The notes beneath the pieces are model-generated. The model did not search any database. It was not told where the DNA came from and saw nothing but the letters and a program-made list of their open reading frames with translations. The position numbers and the translations under genes are program-made. From Mycobacterium adipatum (GTDB lineage: Bacteria; Actinomycetota; Actinomycetes; Mycobacteriales; Mycobacteriaceae), in NCBI RefSeq assembly GCF_001644575.1, contig NZ_CP015596.1, positions 5,332,001 to 5,396,000 on the forward strand: 64,000 nucleotides of DNA. Reading direction: 5' to 3'. Numbering within the stretch: position 1 is the stretch's first letter; the number at the start of each line of letters is the position of its first letter. This document shows positions 59,290 to 64,000 of the stretch, piece after piece.

Positions 59290-60101
59290 TCCCGCACCCC
59301 TCCCTCGGCGTTTTCCGGCCCCGGATCAAGGCTCGGCCAAATCGCTCCGTCCCGGGCGATTCTCGGATGCTACGCCTCCGCGTGAGATACGCCGGACTCT
59401 TCTGCAGGAAGGAGTCGAGCTGTCGCTCTTCGCGGAGCCCGTGAATCGGTCCACCGATCCCGGTGCCGACGCGACAGGCGTTGGGCGTATGCACGCTAGC
59501 CAAGGGGAAGTGAACGCGGCGTTTCGTTCCCGCACGAGACGATTGCCACCGCCTGCCGGCGCCTCGGGTGGACAGTTCATGCCCAGCCAGACCAGTGGGT
59601 CCCCAATTGATGCTCAGCATCGTCGAAAAAAGCTGGTGAAAGCGAGCTTTCGCTCACGCAGTGAGCACCTCTACTTGGTTCAGACACTGCGAGCAGACCA
59701 CCGCCACCCACAAGACACGCGCCTGTTGGTTGCTGCACAGCCGAATCCTGAAACGCCTGCTCAGTATTCAGGCGGAACCAAAACCGGCCGCGCCTCGACG
59801 CGCTGGCCGGACTGGCCAACACATCCGTCTCCCCGCCCGCACTTGCGCGGGCCCTTGTGGACGCCACCGGCGATCGCCCACGCAGCTTGGCGGAATGCGG
59901 GCCTCGAAAGCCCGCGATAGTCCACGGGCTGAACTCCGCGGTCCCAACACGAACCGAAGCGGCTGACTGCGGAATGCGGGTCGTGACGTCTCGCACGCAT
60001 TCGATGGCGCCATCGGCGGCCCACCAGGACTGACGCAGAATGCAGCAATCGTCGTTGGCTGTAACTCAGCGGCCTCAGGCGCGCTTCGATATTATCGGCC
60101 C
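59290..60101. other. 812-bp intergenic region
   Basis: This gap lies between two divergent genes, the Wzy-like gene (minus) and the methyltransferase (plus). Frames up to about 230 codons exist, but none has a ribosome-binding site or recognisable motif and codon use is not gene-like. One plus-strand frame near 59810-60030 (GLANTSVSPPALARALVDA) looks slightly coding and could be a remnant. I see no transposase, tRNA or repeat. Confidence 0.5.
60090..60095 (+). promoter_or_regulatory. Putative -10 of the methyltransferase gene, leaderless
   Basis: TATTAT is a strong -10 match ending 6 nt before the ATG at 60102. With no ribosome-binding site, a leaderless mRNA is likely, and this supports the chosen start. 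Confidence 0.6.
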
Positions 60102-60944
60102 ATGAAAGTGTGGAAACGCACCGTCGTGCAAACGCCGGTTGTTGGTGCGGTAGTACTCCTTGCCTGGCGCGCAAAACTCGCCCTCAGCTATTACTACAGG
60201 CCACTCGCCGATCTTCTCCGCTGGCTTATTAAGTCGAATGAAACAACTAATTTCACCTATGATCTCGAAAGAACTAACCGGCGCTATTTAGCATCGATGC
60301 TCTCGGACGTTATGAAATGCGAATACTCAACCATAATCGGCTACTTGGATGAAGCAGATAGCGACGAGGCACTTAAGAGTCATATTGCGAACAGCATCGC
60401 TCAAAACTCGCTTGCTACATTCGCCGACCGCGAAGTGCGATTCGGAAGACGCCTGGGGTGGTATGCAGTAGTGCGGGCTATGAAACCGGAGGTCGTGATC
60501 GAGACCGGGGTCGACAAGGGCTTGGGCGCGTGCTTGTTGACGGCAGCGTTAATGCGGAATAGTGCGGAAGGGTACGAAGGGAGGTACTTAGGCACAGATA
60601 TCGACCCGGACGCTGGATATTTACTATCGGGCAAGTACGCGGAGTTCGGCCAAGTGCTGTACGGAGACTCTATTGAGACTCTGACTGCGCTCGATTTAAC
60701 AGTTGATGTCTTCGTCAATGACAGCGATCACTCCGCGGAGTACGAGGCCGCGGAGTACGAGGTCGTGGCACAGAAACTCTCTGGTCGGGCAGTGATTTTG
60801 GGAGATAACTGCCACGTCACGGATAAACTTCTTGAGTTCTCACTCAAACGAGGTCGACATTTCTTGTACTTTGGCGAAAGACCGGCCGATCACTGGTACC
60901 CAGGAGGGGGGATTGGCATCTCGTTCGTTGAGGACAATCAGTGA
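60102..60944 (+). CDS. Class I SAM-dependent methyltransferase (Methyltransf_24-like)
   Basis: This 280-residue protein has an N-terminal hydrophobic/basic stretch (about 8-32) and a Rossmann methyltransferase domain: VVIETGVDKGLGACLLTAAL near residue 130 (SAM motif I), YLGTDIDPDAGY near 162 and DVFVNDSDHSAEYE near 205. It may methylate a sugar hydroxyl or a glycan acceptor. The coding sequence is markedly less GC-rich than the rest of the window, a sign of transfer. It overlaps the next gene by four bases (GTGA). Confidence 0.8.
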   Translation: MKVWKRTVVQTPVVGAVVLLAWRAKLALSYYYRPLADLLRWLIKSNETTNFTYDLERTNRRYLASMLSDVMKCEYSTIIGYLDEADSDEALKSHIANSIAQNSLATFADREVRFGRRLGWYAVVRAMKPEVVIETGVDKGLGACLLTAALMRNSAEGYEGRYLGTDIDPDAGYLLSGKYAEFGQVLYGDSIETLTALDLTVDVFVNDSDHSAEYEAAEYEVVAQKLSGRAVILGDNCHVTDKLLEFSLKRGRHFLYFGERPADHWYPGGGIGISFVEDNQ

Positions 60945-62083
60945 AGTTATCGATCAATGGGCGGTTTCTACTACAAGATGTCACCGGAGTTCAGCGCGTA
61001 GCTATAGATTTTGTTCGCGCATTGGATGAGTTAATCGTGACAGGCGAACTGCGGGACTTAGAAGTAACGCTCTGGTTGCCCCGTAAAGGACCCCTGGTCA
61101 CGAACGTGCTCCTCAAGGCAATTAACATCCGCCGCGAAGGGCGACTGTCCGGCCACGCTTGGGAACAGATACAGTTACCGTACGTGGCCAGGGGCTCCGT
61201 TTTACTGTGTCTCGGAAATACAGCGCCCGTGGCGAGACTAGTTATACGTCGGAACGCAACATATACGATGGTTCACGACCTGGCGCACCGCTACTACCCA
61301 TCCGCATATAGCCGCTCTTTTCGACTGTTTTACAACACGGTCATGCCGCTTGTGCTTGCTCGAGTCACTCATATTTTCACCGTTTCGGAGAGTGAAAAGG
61401 AGTCAATACTCCGCCAGTATCCACGAATTACGAACCCAAAGCGGATGACCGCGGCGCCGAACGGAGGCGGGGAAGCTGCGATTGGGGCACACATCTCTTC
61501 GGATCCGGCTTCTCTGCGAAGCGGCTCTACCGACGTACCGGCGGCGGACATAAGGCCGCGGATGTGCCTCTATGTCGGCTCTCTGACCAGACGTAAGAAT
61601 AGCCACGGACTAATGGAAGCCGCCGTACAGTTGGCTGACAGATTAAACATAACATTCGTTTTTGTCGGATCGACTCCTGCAATTTTCGAAGACATGCCTG
61701 CAATTTCTGCGCAGACACATAGCCAGATCAGATGGGTCGGACAGGTAAACAACCCTCAACGTATCGAGGAGTTCTACCGACAAGCTAGGGTATTCGTATT
61801 TCCGTCTTTTTCCGAAAGTTCTGGCTTACCGCCAATTGAAGCGATGAGTTTCGGCGCACCCGTCGTGTGCAGCGACATTCCGAGCCTGCGCGAACGATGC
61901 GGCGATGCCGCAGTCTATTGCGACCCCTCGGACGTGACATCAATAGTTGAAAAGGTCACGACCCTGCTCACAGACGAATTACTATGGCACGAACTACAGA
62001 AAAAGGGACTCGCGCGTGCGACTCAGTTCACTTGGGAACAACAAGTGAGAACGGTTTTGACAGAAATGAAGAGGTCGTGGTGA
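60941..62083 (+). CDS. GT4 family glycosyltransferase
   Basis: This 380-residue glycosyltransferase has a GT-B fold. The N-terminal acceptor side holds NGRFLLQDVTGVQRVAIDFV; the donor side has CLYVGSLTRRKNSHGLMEAA near residue 208 and the GT4 signature FPSFSESSGLPPIEAMSFGAPV near 287 (20-residue core with two Glu). It uses an NDP-sugar donor to extend a glycan; the sugar is unknown. GTG start, coupled by 4-bp overlaps to the genes on both sides. GC content is low like its neighbours. Confidence 0.88.
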   Translation: MKLSINGRFLLQDVTGVQRVAIDFVRALDELIVTGELRDLEVTLWLPRKGPLVTNVLLKAINIRREGRLSGHAWEQIQLPYVARGSVLLCLGNTAPVARLVIRRNATYTMVHDLAHRYYPSAYSRSFRLFYNTVMPLVLARVTHIFTVSESEKESILRQYPRITNPKRMTAAPNGGGEAAIGAHISSDPASLRSGSTDVPAADIRPRMCLYVGSLTRRKNSHGLMEAAVQLADRLNITFVFVGSTPAIFEDMPAISAQTHSQIRWVGQVNNPQRIEEFYRQARVFVFPSFSESSGLPPIEAMSFGAPVVCSDIPSLRERCGDAAVYCDPSDVTSIVEKVTTLLTDELLWHELQKKGLARATQFTWEQQVRTVLTEMKRSW

Positions 62084-63204
62084 ATAGCCCCGTACCACGT
62101 GTTCGGATCATTCATGAGACGAACCCTGTTAAGTACTTTCCAGCGCTTTCTGCTTTGGAAGTCGAACAGCGAATTTCGATTGTTGGGAGACATCGATACA
62201 GCGTGGTGAAAGAGTGGCTACGATCTTGGCTGCGGGAGCGCAAGCCATTACGCTTACGCACCGCTACGTCGTTCGAGGATTTTCGGCTGCGCCTCCACCT
62301 TCTGAACATTCGGGGCGAAATAGTCGTACTTGCGTTTGCGCCGTGGGATTGGCGGATCGCGATATATGCTGTTCTTGCACGCAGGAATACTATTATCTAC
62401 CAGACGTCGTGGCCATACTGGGAACAGCACAGGACTCCTCGACAGTACGGGCCACTGACTCCTCTTCTTCGCCGCTTCTGGCTTTCATTCCTTCGTAGAG
62501 ACAATGTTCACGTCGTCGCGATACTTGACGCTACAAAGCTTGAGCTCCATGAACGCTATGGCATCTCCGCCGAGGTGGTTCCTCACGCCGTGCCGGACGG
62601 GTTCTTCACCGCAAGACGGGGGCTCGGTGCCGGCGCGATTGAGCCGCTTCGACTAATCTGTGTAGGAGAATTGTCCCGCAAAAAAGGCATCGAACAGCTG
62701 CTCCTACTCATGGAGTCGCTAATCGACGAACCTGTAGTCCTTACGCTTGTAGGTGACGGACCCCTTCGCGAACGTTGCATCGAGGCGGCCGCGATGAACC
62801 CGGCAATACGGTTTATTGGCCCCATTCAAGATCGAGCCGAAATGGCAAAGACAATGGCCGCCCATGATCTACTCGTCGTCCTATCGCAGCGCGACAGGAC
62901 ATGGGAGGAGCTATTCGGCATTGTGATCGCGGAGGCGATGGCCGCCGGACTCGGCGTCATAGCCAGCGACCATATCGGACCACGCTCCCTGCTCGGGGCC
63001 GCTGAACTCGGAAATCTGTTCGCAGACAACGATCTTGATGGAGTGGCAAGACTTGTTCGCAAACTCGCATTGGACCGCGATGAGCTGCAGCGCTTTCGTG
63101 CGGGGCACTCGAATCTCGCCGACGCGTTCCGATTGTCGAACGTTGCAGACCGCTGGGAAGGAGTAATCGCTCCGCTCACTGACGAAGCCCACAAGCTCGG
63201 ATGA
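62080..63204 (+). CDS. GT4 family glycosyltransferase
   Basis: This 374-residue GT-B protein has LRLICVGELSRKKGIEQLLL near residue 211, LVGDGPLRERCIEAAAM near 252 and a donor-site segment WEELFGIVIAEAMAAGLGVI near 300 with the EX7E-type glutamates. The GTG at 62080 overlaps the preceding stop by four bases, which supports this start over in-frame codons further upstream. It probably adds a sugar in the same glycan as the gene before it. Low GC as in the neighbouring two genes. Confidence 0.88.
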   Translation: MNSPVPRVRIIHETNPVKYFPALSALEVEQRISIVGRHRYSVVKEWLRSWLRERKPLRLRTATSFEDFRLRLHLLNIRGEIVVLAFAPWDWRIAIYAVLARRNTIIYQTSWPYWEQHRTPRQYGPLTPLLRRFWLSFLRRDNVHVVAILDATKLELHERYGISAEVVPHAVPDGFFTARRGLGAGAIEPLRLICVGELSRKKGIEQLLLLMESLIDEPVVLTLVGDGPLRERCIEAAAMNPAIRFIGPIQDRAEMAKTMAAHDLLVVLSQRDRTWEELFGIVIAEAMAAGLGVIASDHIGPRSLLGAAELGNLFADNDLDGVARLVRKLALDRDELQRFRAGHSNLADAFRLSNVADRWEGVIAPLTDEAHKLG

Positions 63205-63306
63205 GACAGTCAGTAGGGCATGGCTCAGCGATCGCAATCCGTACGCGTCAGTCCAGCGAGTGCCGGCAGAATATCTCGTCCTCTAACAACTCTCGGCATA
63301 CGAGGA

Positions 63307-64000
63307 CTACGCATTCGCGCCGCAGTCATCGCCGTTTGTGAGAGGTGATCGCGCGGGAGAGGCCAGGTCTGCCAAAGCCTCCATAACCGCGTCGACCGAC
63401 ACGCCCTGCATACAGTCCAGCCGCTGCCCGGCGTACTCGAAACCCAGGTCCAAGTAGCCGGATTGCGGGAGGGTTGTGACGACGGAACGTGACCGGGGGC
63501 CGATCGGCCCCCACCGTTTAGGCGGAACTGGCCCCTCAAGGCTCACTGTCTTGGCGCCCAGAAGTGCCGCAAGATGCATTACACCGGTGTTCACCGACAC
63601 CACGGCAAAACTGCGCGGGAGAAGGTCGGCGAGCTCGGATAAAGTGAACTTGCCGGCCAGGGCGACGTTACGTACGCCCAGACTGTCCAGCTTCTCGGTG
63701 AGCACGCGACTTCGATCAACGTCATCTGGCCCACCGCTGATCAGTATCTCGACGCCGTATTCGTCCTGAACCCGGCGCGCCAGCTCGATCCATCGATCAA
63801 CTGGCCACTCCTTGACATGACCCATGTAGCCGCCCGAGAACGGGTGGAACACCACAAACGGTGCCGCCGGCATTCGGTCCGCGCCGAGCACCTCCGGAGA
63901 TGGCAATGCAGGCGAAGCAAATGAACTCGCCCCGATGCTGGCTGCGAGTCGCTGGAAATTCTCGACCTGGTGAACATCACTTGAATGCTCCACCGCACGA
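63307..64000 (-). CDS. GT9 heptosyltransferase-like protein, C-terminal part (cut by window edge)
   Basis: The last 231 or so residues of a GT9 protein are in the window; the start lies beyond the right edge, since the frame is open to base 64000 and the visible part starts within RAVEHSSDVHQVENFQRL, a mid-protein segment. The GT9 domain shows PFVVFHPFSGG near the start, KEWPVDRWIELARRVQ, ILISGGPDDVDR, and AVVSVNTGVMHLAALLGAKT (donor-site loop). It is a second heptosyltransferase-like enzyme in the same locus, on the opposite strand from the GT4 genes. Confidence 0.87.
   Translation of the reverse strand, partial: RAVEHSSDVHQVENFQRLAASIGASSFASPALPSPEVLGADRMPAAPFVVFHPFSGGYMGHVKEWPVDRWIELARRVQDEYGVEILISGGPDDVDRSRVLTEKLDSLGVRNVALAGKFTLSELADLLPRSFAVVSVNTGVMHLAALLGAKTVSLEGPVPPKRWGPIGPRSRSVVTTLPQSGYLDLGFEYAGQRLDCMQGVSVDAVMEALADLASPARSPLTNGDDCGANA

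Noticed and set aside
59222..59920. 232-codon plus-strand frame in the 812-bp gap
   Set aside because: No ribosome-binding site, no motif and composition unlike a gene; it also overlaps the start of the Wzy-like gene.

Overview
The window comes from a high-GC mycobacterium, most probably an environmental or fast-growing Mycolicibacterium-type species. Gene content and order from about 1 to 44200 match the rpoB region of M. tuberculosis (remembered range roughly Rv0642c to Rv0685) read in reverse: mycolic-acid methyltransferases, lipG, ABC1 kinase, alpha-mannosidase, ROK kinase, rplJ-rplL, mceG, rpoB-rpoC, nfo, fadE8-echA4-paaX-echA5, a TetR gene, rpsL-rpsG-fusA-tuf. The mmpS5-mmpL5 pair that sits in this block in M. 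tuberculosis is not present; a DUF3558/DUF3060/VanX-like envelope cluster occupies the corresponding place. No tRNA, rRNA, CRISPR array or intact insertion sequence was seen.

Layout. 1-3480: translation operon (tuf partial, fusA, rpsG, rpsL), minus strand. 3836-7156: TetR regulator and small secreted or lipid-anchored proteins. 7153-11244: acyl-CoA degradation operon (fadE8, echA4, PaaX-like regulator, echA5). 11307-14566: cupin, PAP2 membrane protein, endonuclease IV, a 51-residue protein and a mycothiol-type DinB protein. 14609-24700: rpoC, rpoB, mceG, rplL, rplJ with an L10-type leader. 25016-39179: aldehyde dehydrogenase, ROK kinase, GH38 mannosidase, WYL regulator with two DinB proteins, TetR with an MpaB-type oxygenase, ABC1 kinase and LipG. 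39185-42165: overlapping ArsR-SulP-MarR operon and a DUF5313 membrane protein. 42256-45159: two mycolic-acid SAM methyltransferases and a membrane-tethered EEP hydrolase.

From 45565 to the right edge lies an accessory envelope-polysaccharide locus with lower GC and mixed strands. It has two paralogous small secreted proteins, a DUF4012 membrane protein, a Wzc-type chain-length regulator/tyrosine kinase, an ADP-heptose pathway (hldE, hldD, AGE-family epimerase, gmhB), GT9 heptosyltransferase-like enzymes at 54779 and at the right edge, a Wzx-like flippase, a Wzy/WaaL-like polymerase or ligase, a methyltransferase, two GT4 glycosyltransferases and a decayed glycosyltransferase. Read together it looks like a Wzx/Wzy-type pathway for a heptose-containing surface glycan in an organism that has no LPS. 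This is the strongest candidate for something undescribed. The hldD reading frame has no ATG/GTG/TTG start ahead of its Rossmann motif.

A second unusual theme is a set of 62-bp near-perfect palindromes (three copies of one family at 31964, 34187 and 35142, and a different sequence of the same length at 9555), each lying 1 to 14 nt beyond a stop codon.
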